Positions 27,493 to 36,076 of a stretch of DNA of 64,000 bases are shown here, piece after piece. This DNA is from Pseudoalteromonas undina. Lineage in GTDB: Bacteria; Pseudomonadota; Gammaproteobacteria; Enterobacterales; Alteromonadaceae. The DNA lies in contig NZ_AHCF03000003.1 in assembly GCF_000238275.3 (NCBI RefSeq), positions 434,001 through 498,000 on the forward strand. Direction: 5' to 3'. Each line of letters starts with the position of its first letter. The stretch's first letter is position 1. Both the position numbers and the translations under genes were made by a program. The notes beneath the pieces were generated by a model. It was not told the origin of the DNA, made no database searches, and worked only from the letters and a program-made list of their open reading frames with translations.

Positions 27493-28074
27493 ATGAGCGA
27501 GCAGGAATTAGATTTAGCGTTAGTGAAAAGGGTCCAGCAGGGAGATAAAAACGCCTTTAACCTATTAGTTAAGAAGTATCAGAACAAAATAGCCGGTTTG
27601 ATCTCACGTTATGTATCAAATCAAGGTGACATTGCTGATGTAGCACAAGAAGCGTTTATTAAAGCGTATCGTGCCCTTCCAAACTTTCGTGGTGATAGTG
27701 CTTTTTATACTTGGCTTTACCGTATCGCCGTTAATTGTGCTAAAAATTATTTAGTGGCTCAAGGGCGTAAACCGCCAGCAAATGATATAGATGCTGACGA
27801 TGCCGAGTTTTATGAAGGTGCAGATTCAATGCGTTCTAACGCGTCACCTGAAAATTTACTATTAAGCGAAGAAGTACGCGCTGTTATTTTTAATACGATT
27901 GATAGTTTGCCTGAAGATCTTAAAACCGCGATTACTCTTAGAGAAATTGAGGGTATGAGCTATGAAGAAATAGCCGTGGTGATGGATTGCCCAGTCGGGA
28001 CGGTACGTTCGCGTATTTTTCGTGCCCGTGAAGCAATTGATAATAAATTAAACCCATTAATAGGCGAGTCTTAG
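27493..28074 (+). CDS. rpoE: RNA polymerase sigma factor RpoE (sigma-E)
   Basis: A 193-residue ECF sigma factor controlling the envelope-stress response. Region 2 (DIADVAQEAFIKAYRALPNF, GDSAFYTWLYRIAVNCAKNY) and region 4 (LREIEGMSYEEIAVVMDCPV, GTVRSRIFRAREAID) are almost those of E. coli RpoE. ATG 27493 (MSEQELDL) matches the E. coli start and follows AGAGGAG by 11 bases; longer in-frame extensions are unlikely to be used. It is first in the rpoE-rseA-rseB-rseC operon and has a predicted self-activated promoter at 27400-27426. Confidence 0.97.
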   Translation: MSEQELDLALVKRVQQGDKNAFNLLVKKYQNKIAGLISRYVSNQGDIADVAQEAFIKAYRALPNFRGDSAFYTWLYRIAVNCAKNYLVAQGRKPPANDIDADDAEFYEGADSMRSNASPENLLLSEEVRAVIFNTIDSLPEDLKTAITLREIEGMSYEEIAVVMDCPVGTVRSRIFRAREAIDNKLNPLIGES

Positions 28075-28075
28075 T

Positions 28076-28690
28076 ATGACAAAAGCACACGTTAACCGCT
28101 TAGATAGCGAATCGTTATCAGCATTACTTGACGGTGAACAAACATTAAATGATGCAACTATTGCATCGGATGATGTTGCTACGTTTGGCCGTTACGCGTT
28201 AATCGGTGATGCAATGCGAGCTAAAGAAAATAACAATAATATGGATTTTGATATTAGTGATCGCATTTCGTTAGCACTTGAGAGTGAGCCCGTTTATGCA
28301 GACTTTAGCCAGTCTGATAAGTTGGCAACCCCTTCAAATACCGAAACAGAAAATAAAGTAGTGGCGTTTAATTGGCGTAAACCAGTTGCTCAATTAGCGA
28401 TTGCAGCGAGCGTAGCAATGTTTACTATTGTTGGTGTGAACACCTTACCGCAAGGTGAAGATGCTGTGCAAAACGAAATTCCATTATTGCAAACCACGCC
28501 GTTAACCGGCATGGCGTCGCCAGTAAGCTACTCATCGGCACCTGCACTTGATAACGCAGAGCAAGGTTTGCGAGAGCTTCAGCAGCAACGCATTGGCGCA
28601 TTAGTACTTGAACATCAACGTCAAGCGCGTGTAGCTCATTCGTTAAAAACAGCTAAAACAGATGAAACATCCCCAGAGGAAAAAAACTAA
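28076..28690 (+). CDS. rseA: Anti-sigma-E factor RseA
   Basis: A 204-residue single-pass inner-membrane anti-sigma factor. The cytoplasmic N domain opens with LDSESLSALLDGEQ and contains FGRYALIGDAMRA, which holds RpoE. A membrane segment lies near 108-125 (LAIAASVAMFTIVGV), followed by a periplasmic tail rich in Gln and Ala that would be cut by DegS and bound by RseB. It starts one base after the rpoE stop. The C terminus is a little longer and less conserved than in E. coli (216). Confidence 0.93.
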   Translation: MTKAHVNRLDSESLSALLDGEQTLNDATIASDDVATFGRYALIGDAMRAKENNNNMDFDISDRISLALESEPVYADFSQSDKLATPSNTETENKVVAFNWRKPVAQLAIAASVAMFTIVGVNTLPQGEDAVQNEIPLLQTTPLTGMASPVSYSSAPALDNAEQGLRELQQQRIGALVLEHQRQARVAHSLKTAKTDETSPEEKN

Positions 28691-28694
28691 TTAG

Positions 28695-29648
28695 ATGAAA
28701 GTAATTACTTTTATTATGTCATTGGTGCTGAGTTTTAATACTTTTGCCAATGACACAAACCCTGCTAAAGATTTACTGCTTGAAATGGCCAGTGCAGTTC
28801 ACACTCGTAATTTCGACGCCTCTTTTGTTGTTGTTAAGGGTAAAAGTATGGAGCCCTACCGTTGGGTGCATGCTAAACAAGGTGATATAGAGCTTGAACA
28901 TTTAAGTTTGCTTAATGGTGCAGGCCTTGAAATGATCCGCATTGACGATCAAGTTACCTACTTTGAGCCACAATCAGAACCTTACTCGTTAACAACTGAC
29001 TCGATTGCAGGCCCCATCCCAGAAGTCTTATTTAAAGATATTAACCGCTTAAGTGCACATTATGACTTTGTGCTTGGTGGTAAAGGCCGTATTGCGGGGC
29101 GTCCTGCTCAGCTGGTTCGAATTGAATCTAAAAACGATGACAAATATAACTATTGGATTTGGATTGATACTGAGTCGTCTTTATTGTTGAAAGCCGCCTA
29201 TGTGAATCACCAAGGCGAAGCGCTTGAGCAATTACAACTTACCCACATTAGCGTAACTGAGCAACCGGCAAGCTTATTATTAGAAGTACTTAATCGTAAT
29301 TTCCCAACACCATTACCCGCTAATTCAATTGATGAACAAAGCAAAGCGAATGCTATGAATTGGACTATTGGATGGCTACCTGAAGGGTTTGAATTACTTA
29401 AGTCCGATAGACATAAGCTCGACTTAAACAATGAATTAACAGATTACTATTTATTCTCTGATGGATTTGTTGAGGTATCAGTATTTGTGCAACGGCCACT
29501 ACCAGGTAAGCGCTTAAGCGGAGCTCTCACCTCAGGAGCAACCACTATTTATGTGCACAACGGCGGAAATTTTGATGTGTCTGTGGTGGGAAACATTCCA
29601 ACCATGAGCGCTAAAGCGATTGCTGAGTCTGTTTCACGGGCATTATAG
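28695..29648 (+). CDS. rseB: Periplasmic sigma-E regulator RseB (MucB)
   Basis: A 317-residue secreted protein with signal peptide MKVITFIMSLVLSFNTFAND. The MucB/RseB large domain (about 20-200, including MEPYRWVHAKQGDIELEHL and GRIAGRPAQLVRIE) resembles lipoprotein carriers of the LolA fold. The small C-terminal domain follows (about 215-317). RseB binds RseA and shields it from DegS until lipopolysaccharide or misfolded lipoproteins displace it. It is in the operon four bases after rseA and abuts rseC. Confidence 0.94.
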   Translation: MKVITFIMSLVLSFNTFANDTNPAKDLLLEMASAVHTRNFDASFVVVKGKSMEPYRWVHAKQGDIELEHLSLLNGAGLEMIRIDDQVTYFEPQSEPYSLTTDSIAGPIPEVLFKDINRLSAHYDFVLGGKGRIAGRPAQLVRIESKNDDKYNYWIWIDTESSLLLKAAYVNHQGEALEQLQLTHISVTEQPASLLLEVLNRNFPTPLPANSIDEQSKANAMNWTIGWLPEGFELLKSDRHKLDLNNELTDYYLFSDGFVEVSVFVQRPLPGKRLSGALTSGATTIYVHNGGNFDVSVVGNIPTMSAKAIAESVSRAL

Positions 29649-30098
29649 ATGATAGAACAAACGTTAACCGTCGTGGCCCTTAGTGGCCACGTTGCGCATT
29701 TAGAAGCCCAACAAAAGCAGGCCTGCGAAGGCTGTAATGGTCGTTGTGGCTCTCAAGTGTTTAGTAAGTTATTTGGTACAGCAAAGAAAACCTTACCCTA
29801 TAAATTCGAAACGCAATTAGAAGTTGGACAAAAAGTGACTATGTCACTGGATGACAGCCATGTTGTAAAACATGCCTTTGCCGTTTACATGCTGCCCTTA
29901 TTTTTGAGTTTAATCTTCGCCTTAATAACTAGTGAATTAATACTATTGGCTGAAGGTTGGCAAATTTTAGCAGCGATATTGGGTGGCATCACCGGCTTCT
30001 TAATTGCTAAAACATGGGTAAAATCACTTAGGCATGAGATTAAAGTGATAAAAATTCATCCAATTAGTCTTCCTTTAACTCAAATAGATGGTGATTGA
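29649..30098 (+). CDS. rseC: SoxR-reducing-system/sigma-E operon protein RseC
   Basis: A 149-residue inner-membrane protein. The Cys-rich N-terminal motif CEGCNGRCGSQVF (about 25-37) and two central membrane segments (about 78-98 and 102-120) define the RseC/MucC family. RseC modulates the sigma-E response, and a Salmonella/E. coli relative is linked to SoxR reduction with the Rsx complex. The start codon directly follows the rseB stop. It is the last gene of the rpoE operon. Confidence 0.92.
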   Translation: MIEQTLTVVALSGHVAHLEAQQKQACEGCNGRCGSQVFSKLFGTAKKTLPYKFETQLEVGQKVTMSLDDSHVVKHAFAVYMLPLFLSLIFALITSELILLAEGWQILAAILGGITGFLIAKTWVKSLRHEIKVIKIHPISLPLTQIDGD

Positions 30099-30135
30099 CG
30101 CCAATTAAATGTAAAATTGCGTTTTTATGCCACAG

Positions 30136-30170
30136 TAACTTGAAAATGCACAGCAAGTATTTTCAAGTTA
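30136..30170 (+). repeat. Perfect 12-pair inverted repeat between rseC and lepA
   Basis: TAACTTGAAAAT (30136-30147) and ATTTTCAAGTTA (30159-30170) are exact inverted copies around an 11-base centre. It sits in the 122-base gap before lepA. No long T-tract follows, so it is more likely a regulatory or mRNA-end structure than a strong terminator. Confidence 0.6.
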
Positions 30171-30220
30171 TTTAGGCATGCGACCTTAGTCCTTTAAAAT
30201 AGAAGTTTAGAATCCAGTTT

Positions 30221-32008
30221 ATGAAGCATATCCGTAATTTTTCGATCATCGCCCACATTGACCATGGTAAATCGACCCTTTCTGACCGTTTGATCCAAGT
30301 TTGTGGTGGTTTAACCGACCGTGAAATGCAGAAGCAGGTTCTGGATTCAATGGATATTGAACGTGAGCGTGGCATTACCATCAAGGCGCAAAGTGTAACG
30401 TTAAACTACAAAGCAAACGATGGTGAAACCTACCAGCTCAACTTTATCGACACTCCAGGTCACGTTGACTTTACTTATGAAGTATCACGTTCATTAGCCG
30501 CGTGTGAAGGTGCATTATTGGTTGTTGATGCTGGCCAAGGTGTTGAAGCACAAACATTGGCTAATTGTTATACCGCCATCGAAATGGACTTAGAAGTTAT
30601 ACCGGTTCTAAATAAAATTGATTTACCGCAAGCTGACCCATTACGTGTAGCCGAAGAAATTGAAGACATCATTGGTATTGATGCCCTTGATGCCGTGCAA
30701 TGTAGTGCTAAAACAGGTGTGGGTATTGCCGAAGTACTTGAAATGATCGTTAAAGATGTACCGCCACCAGTTGGTGATAAAGACGAGCCATTACAAGCGC
30801 TAATTATCGATTCTTGGTTTGACCCGTACCAAGGCGTTGTATCGCTGGTGCGTATTAAGCATGGTGAACTTCGCGCGGGCGACAAAATTAAAATTATGTC
30901 GAATGAGCATATTCATACTGCAGATCATGTGGGTATTTTCACACCTAAACAAACTAATACCGGTATTTTACGTACAGGTGAAGTAGGGTTTGTTATTGCC
31001 GGTATTAAAGAAATACACGGTGCACCGGTGGGCGATACTATTACTCATCAAAAAAATGCGGCACCAGAGCGCTTACCTGGTTTTCAAAAAATTAAACCAC
31101 AAGTCTACGCGGGCATGTTCCCAATTGCGTCAGATGATTACGAGTCGTTCCGTGATGCACTTAACAAACTAAGCTTAAACGATGCGTCGTTATTCTTTGA
31201 ACCAGAAAATTCAACCGCATTAGGGTTTGGTTTCCGTTGTGGCTTCTTAGGTATGCTGCACATGGAAATTATTCAAGAGCGTTTAGAGCGTGAATACAAC
31301 ATTGACTTAATAACCACAGCACCAACGGTTATTTATGAGGTAGTGACTAAAGAGGGCACTACACAAATTGATAATCCATCTGACTTACCAGCCGTAAACG
31401 ATATTTTAGAAATACGTGAGCCAGTAGTAGAGGCTAATATTTTAGTACCGCAAGAGTACTTAGGTAGCGTAATCACTTTATGTGTTGATAAGCGCGGTAT
31501 GCAAACTAAAATGAGCTACCATGGTAAGCAAGTTGCAGTAACGTACGAACTGCCAATGGCCGAAGTGGTAATGGACTTCTTTGATAAGTTAAAATCAACC
31601 AGTCGTGGTTTTGCGTCGCTTGATTATAACTTTAAGCACTTCCAAACCTCAGACATGGTACGTGTAGATATACTCATTAATGGCGAGCGTGTTGATGCCC
31701 TTGCTATTATTGTACACCGTGAAAGCGCGCAGTCTCGTGGTCGTCAGCTTGCTGATGCGTTAAAAGAGCTTATACCACGTCAAATGTTTGATATTGCGAT
31801 TCAAGCAGCAATTGGTCAGCATGTAATCGCGCGCACAACCGTGAAGCAACTTCGTAAAAACGTAATCGCTAAATGTTACGGCGGTGACGTGAGTCGTAAG
31901 AAAAAATTACTTCAAAAACAAAAAGATGGTAAAAAGCGAATGAAGCAACTTGGTAACGTTGAAGTGCCTCAAGAAGCGTTCTTAGCCATTTTAAAAGTTG
32001 GTAAATAA
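30221..32008 (+). CDS. lepA: Elongation factor 4 (LepA)
   Basis: A 595-residue ribosome-dependent GTPase that acts on stalled or mispositioned ribosomes and influences initiation. The P-loop [11 protein letters not shown] is at residues 9-19, with IDTPGHVDF as G3 and NKIDL as G4. EF-G-like domains II, III and V follow, and the LepA-specific C-terminal domain has [20 protein letters not shown]. It is normal in length and lacks EF-G domain IV, as expected. It begins the conserved lepA-lepB-rnc-era-recO-pdxJ string. Confidence 0.97.
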   Translation: MKHIRNFSIIAHIDHGKSTLSDRLIQVCGGLTDREMQKQVLDSMDIERERGITIKAQSVTLNYKANDGETYQLNFIDTPGHVDFTYEVSRSLAACEGALLVVDAGQGVEAQTLANCYTAIEMDLEVIPVLNKIDLPQADPLRVAEEIEDIIGIDALDAVQCSAKTGVGIAEVLEMIVKDVPPPVGDKDEPLQALIIDSWFDPYQGVVSLVRIKHGELRAGDKIKIMSNEHIHTADHVGIFTPKQTNTGILRTGEVGFVIAGIKEIHGAPVGDTITHQKNAAPERLPGFQKIKPQVYAGMFPIASDDYESFRDALNKLSLNDASLFFEPENSTALGFGFRCGFLGMLHMEIIQERLEREYNIDLITTAPTVIYEVVTKEGTTQIDNPSDLPAVNDILEIREPVVEANILVPQEYLGSVITLCVDKRGMQTKMSYHGKQVAVTYELPMAEVVMDFFDKLKSTSRGFASLDYNFKHFQTSDMVRVDILINGERVDALAIIVHRESAQSRGRQLADALKELIPRQMFDIAIQAAIGQHVIARTTVKQLRKNVIAKCYGGDVSRKKKLLQKQKDGKKRMKQLGNVEVPQEAFLAILKVGK

Positions 32009-32026
32009 AAAATAAAGGGATAATAA

Positions 32027-32962
32027 ATGGCTGGCTACTTTTCAGTTTTATTGGTGTTATTAACCTTAGGCTCAGGCTTAATATGGTTAATAGATCACTT
32101 AATGTTTGCCCCTAAAAGGCAAGAGCGTTTGGCAATTGCACAAACTTCTGCCGGTGGCCAACTTGACGAAGAAACAGCAGCATTGATTGCGCCTGAGCCA
32201 GTCATTACTGAAACAGCAAAGTCGATTTTTCCGATGATTGCTGCTATCACTATTTTTAGATCGTTTATTTTTGAGCCGTTTCAGATCCCATCGGGTTCAA
32301 TGATGCCAACCTTATTAGTAGGCGATTTTATTTTAGTGCAAAAGTATTCTTATGGAATTAAAGACCCTGTATGGCGCAGCCAGTTAGTGGATGTAAGCGA
32401 ACCAGAGCGTGGCGATATTGTTGTTTTTAAATACCCATTAGATGAGAGAGTTGATTATATTAAACGCGCTATAGGCTTACCTGGCGATAAAATTGTTTAT
32501 CGCGACAAGCGTTTATATATTCAACCAAAGTGTGAAGAAGGCGAAGTTCAAAAAGGCGCGCTTCTTTGCAACGAATTCAATAAAATTGATTTTAAATTAA
32601 TTAATGATGATGAATTTATGCAAGGCCCAATGGCTTTAGCGCGTTTAAATGAAGATTTAACGACCTCTAGCCATGATATTTTAATCAACCCAAAATCGCC
32701 TGAACGTAAAGGGCGTTACTACCAGCAATTGGGCACTCCTGCAGATGAATGGGTGGTGCCTGCTGATCATTACTTTATGATGGGTGACAATCGCGATAAC
32801 AGCCAAGATAGTCGCTTTTGGGGCTTTGTACCAAAAGAAAACTTGGTGGGTAAAGCTGTCTTTATATGGATGAGTTTTGAATTTGATAATGGCCCAGATG
32901 ACATTTTACCAGGATGGGTTCCAACTGGTGTTCGTTTTGAACGCCTAGGTAATATTCAGTAA
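32027..32962 (+). CDS. lepB: Signal peptidase I
   Basis: A 311-residue inner-membrane serine protease that removes signal peptides from exported proteins. Membrane segments lie at about 4-26 and 66-84. The catalytic Ser91 ([12 protein letters not shown]) and general-base Lys146 ([15 protein letters not shown]) fall at the E. coli positions, and box E is [14 protein letters not shown]. It lies 18 bases after lepA and 2 bases before rnc, in one operon. Confidence 0.97.
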   Translation: MAGYFSVLLVLLTLGSGLIWLIDHLMFAPKRQERLAIAQTSAGGQLDEETAALIAPEPVITETAKSIFPMIAAITIFRSFIFEPFQIPSGSMMPTLLVGDFILVQKYSYGIKDPVWRSQLVDVSEPERGDIVVFKYPLDERVDYIKRAIGLPGDKIVYRDKRLYIQPKCEEGEVQKGALLCNEFNKIDFKLINDDEFMQGPMALARLNEDLTTSSHDILINPKSPERKGRYYQQLGTPADEWVVPADHYFMMGDNRDNSQDSRFWGFVPKENLVGKAVFIWMSFEFDNGPDDILPGWVPTGVRFERLGNIQ

Positions 32963-32964
32963 CA

Positions 32965-33642
32965 ATGAAAAAAAATGTAACAGAGTTATACAAAAGAATT
33001 GGCTACACATTTGCTGATCAAGGCCTACTTGAGCAAGCAATGACGCACCGCAGCCACAAAGGTCAACACAACGAGCGACTCGAATTTTTGGGCGACTCGA
33101 TTTTGAGTTTTGTAATTGCCAATGCCTTGTACGCTAAATTTCCTAAAGCACGTGAAGGCGATTTAAGCCGCATGCGTTCGACTTTAGTTCGCGGCCAGAC
33201 GTTAGCTGAATTTGGTCTTGAGTTTGAGCTAGGTGATTACCTGCGTTTAGGCCCTGGCGAGCTAAAAAGTGGCGGGTTTAGACGCGAGTCGACCCTAGCA
33301 GATGCAGTGGAAGCTATAATTGGCGCTGTATTTTTAGATTCAGACATTGATCGTTGCGGCGAGCTTATTTTAGCGTGGTATGAATCACGTTTAGATGCTA
33401 TTTCACCAGGGCTTAACCAAAAAGATCCTAAGACCCTGCTGCAAGAGTATTTGCAAGCTCGTAAGCTATCATTACCTGGTTATACTGTAGTAGACACTAA
33501 AGGTCAGGCACACAATCAAACATTCACGGTTGAATGTATCGTTGATGGAATGGATAGCATTATTTCTGTTGGCAGCTCAAGGCGTAAAGCCGAACAAAAA
33601 GCGGCCGAAAAAGCATTGAAGATACTTAAAAATGAATCTTGA
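32965..33642 (+). CDS. rnc: Ribonuclease III
   Basis: A 225-residue double-strand-specific endoribonuclease that processes rRNA precursors and structured mRNAs. The signature [17 protein letters not shown] (about 36-52) supplies Mg2+-binding acidic residues, with a second acidic site in [16 protein letters not shown] (about 111-126). The double-stranded-RNA-binding domain occupies about 155-225 ([20 protein letters not shown], then [17 protein letters not shown]). Its 3' end overlaps era by 11 bases, indicating coupled translation. Confidence 0.97.
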   Translation: MKKNVTELYKRIGYTFADQGLLEQAMTHRSHKGQHNERLEFLGDSILSFVIANALYAKFPKAREGDLSRMRSTLVRGQTLAEFGLEFELGDYLRLGPGELKSGGFRRESTLADAVEAIIGAVFLDSDIDRCGELILAWYESRLDAISPGLNQKDPKTLLQEYLQARKLSLPGYTVVDTKGQAHNQTFTVECIVDGMDSIISVGSSRRKAEQKAAEKALKILKNES

Positions 33643-34564
33643 TACCTTAATACAGCCTCATGAAGGCGAAATAGACACATTTTGTGGCATGGTTGCGATT
33701 GTTGGCCGTCCTAATGTGGGTAAATCAACCTTGCTCAATGAAATTATTGAGCAAAAAGTCAGTATTACCTCACGTAAGCCACAAACCACGCGCCATCGTA
33801 TTATGGGTATTCATACTGAGGGTAAACACCAAGCGGTTTACGTAGATACCCCAGGTCTGCATGTTGAAGAAAAGCGCGCAATTAACCGTTTAATGAACCG
33901 CGCAGCGTCGAGCTCAATTGGCGATGTTGAACTGATTATTTTTGTTGTTGAAGGCACCCATTGGAATGCCGATGACGAGATGGTACTAAACAAAGTGAGC
34001 CAAAGCGGCAAGCCGGTATTGTTAGTTATTAACAAAATTGATCAAGTGAAAGATCGCGATCTTGTACTGCCACACATGAAATTTTTAGGCGATAAGTTTG
34101 ACTTTATAGGCATTATGCCTGTATCTGCGACTCAGGGTAAAAACATTGACCTGATCAAAGAAGAAGTGACTAAACGTTTACCGCCGTGCGAATTTTATTT
34201 TCCGGATGACTACGTTACTGACCGCTCAATGCGCTTTATGGCTGCTGAAGTGATCCGTGAAAAGCTTATGCGCTTTATGGGTGAAGAACTACCTTACTCA
34301 GTGACTGTGGAAATAGAGCAGTTTAAATGGCAAGAAAACGGTGTTTGGCACATCAATGGCCTTATTTTAGTTGAGCGTGAAACGCAAAAACGTATGGTTA
34401 TCGGTAACAAAGGCGAAAAGCTAAAAGTGATCGGCCGTGAAGCGCGTAAAGACCTAGAAGAAATGCTTGAAAATAAAGTATTTTTAGAACTATGGGTTAA
34501 AGTAAAATCGGGCTGGGCTGACGATGAACGTGCCTTAAGAAGCTTAGGCTACGGTGAAGATTAA
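33632..34564 (+). CDS. era: GTPase Era
   Basis: A 310-residue essential GTPase for 30S ribosome assembly. G1 is [10 protein letters not shown] (about 26-35), G3 is DTPGL, G4 is NKID, and the switch [10 protein letters not shown] is visible. The C-terminal KH domain ([20 protein letters not shown]) binds the 3' end of 16S rRNA. It overlaps rnc by 11 bases and is followed by recO after a 20-base gap. The N terminus carries a short 20-residue extension relative to some homologues. Confidence 0.97.
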   Translation: MNLDTLIQPHEGEIDTFCGMVAIVGRPNVGKSTLLNEIIEQKVSITSRKPQTTRHRIMGIHTEGKHQAVYVDTPGLHVEEKRAINRLMNRAASSSIGDVELIIFVVEGTHWNADDEMVLNKVSQSGKPVLLVINKIDQVKDRDLVLPHMKFLGDKFDFIGIMPVSATQGKNIDLIKEEVTKRLPPCEFYFPDDYVTDRSMRFMAAEVIREKLMRFMGEELPYSVTVEIEQFKWQENGVWHINGLILVERETQKRMVIGNKGEKLKVIGREARKDLEEMLENKVFLELWVKVKSGWADDERALRSLGYGED

Positions 34565-34584
34565 TAAGTATCGAATAGCCTAAT

Positions 34585-35277
34585 ATGGACAGCGACTTTT
34601 ACAAAGCCTATTTATTACATCGACGTCCCTATAGTGACTCGCAAGTAATGTTAGATATGCTGGTAGAAGGCGTTGGCCAGCTTAGAATGCTCGCACGAGT
34701 TAGTGGCCGCCAGGCCACTAAACATAAAGCCCAATTGCAACCATTTCAATCCTTACTCGTCCATTACAATGGCAAATACGATTTAAAATATATTAATAAA
34801 TTTGAGCTCTACGGCAACCCGTTATTTCTAACTGGTGATAAGCTTTATTGTGGCTTTTATTTAAATGAGCTAACTAATCGCATTGTGCCGATTAATGAAC
34901 CCATTGATCAAGTTTTTCAACTTTATAAAACACACCTAGAAAACCTTAATAGCGGTACTGACATGCAAGCAGTATTGCGCTCTTATGAATTTCAATTGTT
35001 AGAGCTGCTAGGATATGGAGTTGATTTTAGTTTTGATGCGGACGGTGAGCCAATTGACGAGGCACAAACGTATAGCTATTTTGCAGAAGTAGGGTTTTCG
35101 GTGCAACATGACACGCGTTCTGGATTTACCGGTTCACAACTTAATGCCATAGCAAATCATGACTTTAGCCAAGCGGATGTGTTATATATGGCAAAGCAAT
35201 TAAGTCGTTATTTATTAAAGCCATTATTGGGCAATAAGCCATTAAAAAGTCGTGAGTTATTTATTAGCTCTCAATAA
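34585..35277 (+). CDS. recO: DNA repair protein RecO
   Basis: A 230-residue mediator that, with RecR and RecF, loads RecA onto SSB-coated single-stranded DNA. The N-terminal OB fold (about 1-80) includes FYKAYLLHRRPYSDSQVMLD, and a helical domain follows. The zinc-binding Cys of some RecO proteins are absent, as in other gammaproteobacteria. The length is close to E. coli RecO (242). It lies in the usual place between era and pdxJ. Confidence 0.94.
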   Translation: MDSDFYKAYLLHRRPYSDSQVMLDMLVEGVGQLRMLARVSGRQATKHKAQLQPFQSLLVHYNGKYDLKYINKFELYGNPLFLTGDKLYCGFYLNELTNRIVPINEPIDQVFQLYKTHLENLNSGTDMQAVLRSYEFQLLELLGYGVDFSFDADGEPIDEAQTYSYFAEVGFSVQHDTRSGFTGSQLNAIANHDFSQADVLYMAKQLSRYLLKPLLGNKPLKSRELFISSQ

Positions 35278-35298
35278 ACAAATTTCACAGGTACAAAC

Positions 35299-36030
35299 AT
35301 GAAAGATATTCTTCTAGGCGTGAATGTAGATCATATTGCAACGCTTCGCCAAGCTCGAGGTACTTCTTACCCAGATCCAGCCCATGCAGCCAGTGTTGCA
35401 GAGCATGCCGGTGCTGATGGCATTACGATTCATTTACGCGAAGACCGCAGACACATTCAAGACCGCGATGTGTATGTGATGGCTAAAACCATTCAAACAC
35501 GTATGAACCTTGAAACCGCAGTAACCGATGAAATGATTGCGATTGCACTTGAGGTTAAACCTGAATATGTTTGCTTAGTACCTGAAAAACGTGAAGAGCT
35601 TACTACCGAAGGCGGCTTAGATGTAGCGGGTAATATTGATAAAATCGCCGCAGCGACTAAAACTTTAACGCAAGCCGGTATTAAAGTGTCACTGTTTATA
35701 GATGCCGATAAAGCGCAGTTAGACGCTGCAAAAGCCTGTGGTGCGCCTTATGTTGAAATTCATACCGGAGCCTATGCTGATGCCACCAACGATGAAGATA
35801 CAGCAAAAGAGCTTGAACACATCCGCCAAGGCGTTAAGTATGCAGCGAGTATTGGCTTAATTGTTAATGCCGGCCATGGTTTGCATTATCACAACGTGAA
35901 GCCAATTGCAGCGATGCCAGAGATTTACGAGCTTAACATTGGTCACGCTATTATTGCCCGTGCAGCGATTGATGGTTTAGATAAAGCAGTGCGTGATATG
36001 AAACGCTTAATGCTTGAAGCTCGCGCTTAG
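35299..36030 (+). CDS. pdxJ: Pyridoxine 5'-phosphate synthase
   Basis: A 243-residue TIM-barrel enzyme that joins 1-deoxyxylulose 5-phosphate and 3-amino-2-oxopropyl phosphate to form pyridoxine 5'-phosphate in the vitamin B6 pathway. The opening [17 protein letters not shown], the HLREDRRHI loop and the [11 protein letters not shown] phosphate region match the family throughout. AGG before the ATG supports the start. The usual next gene, acpS, is missing here: pdxJ is followed directly by a terminator and convergent barA. Confidence 0.97.
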   Translation: MKDILLGVNVDHIATLRQARGTSYPDPAHAASVAEHAGADGITIHLREDRRHIQDRDVYVMAKTIQTRMNLETAVTDEMIAIALEVKPEYVCLVPEKREELTTEGGLDVAGNIDKIAAATKTLTQAGIKVSLFIDADKAQLDAAKACGAPYVEIHTGAYADATNDEDTAKELEHIRQGVKYAASIGLIVNAGHGLHYHNVKPIAAMPEIYELNIGHAIIARAAIDGLDKAVRDMKRLMLEARA

Positions 36031-36050
36031 AATCATAAATAGCAATAGAC

Positions 36051-36076
36051 AAGACGAGCTATAGCTCGTCTTTTTT
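36051..36076. terminator. Bidirectional terminator between pdxJ and barA
   Basis: AAGACGAGC (36051-36059), loop TATA, GCTCGTCTT (36064-36072) and a T-run. The stem overlaps the barA stop codon, so it can end both convergent transcripts. Confidence 0.92.
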
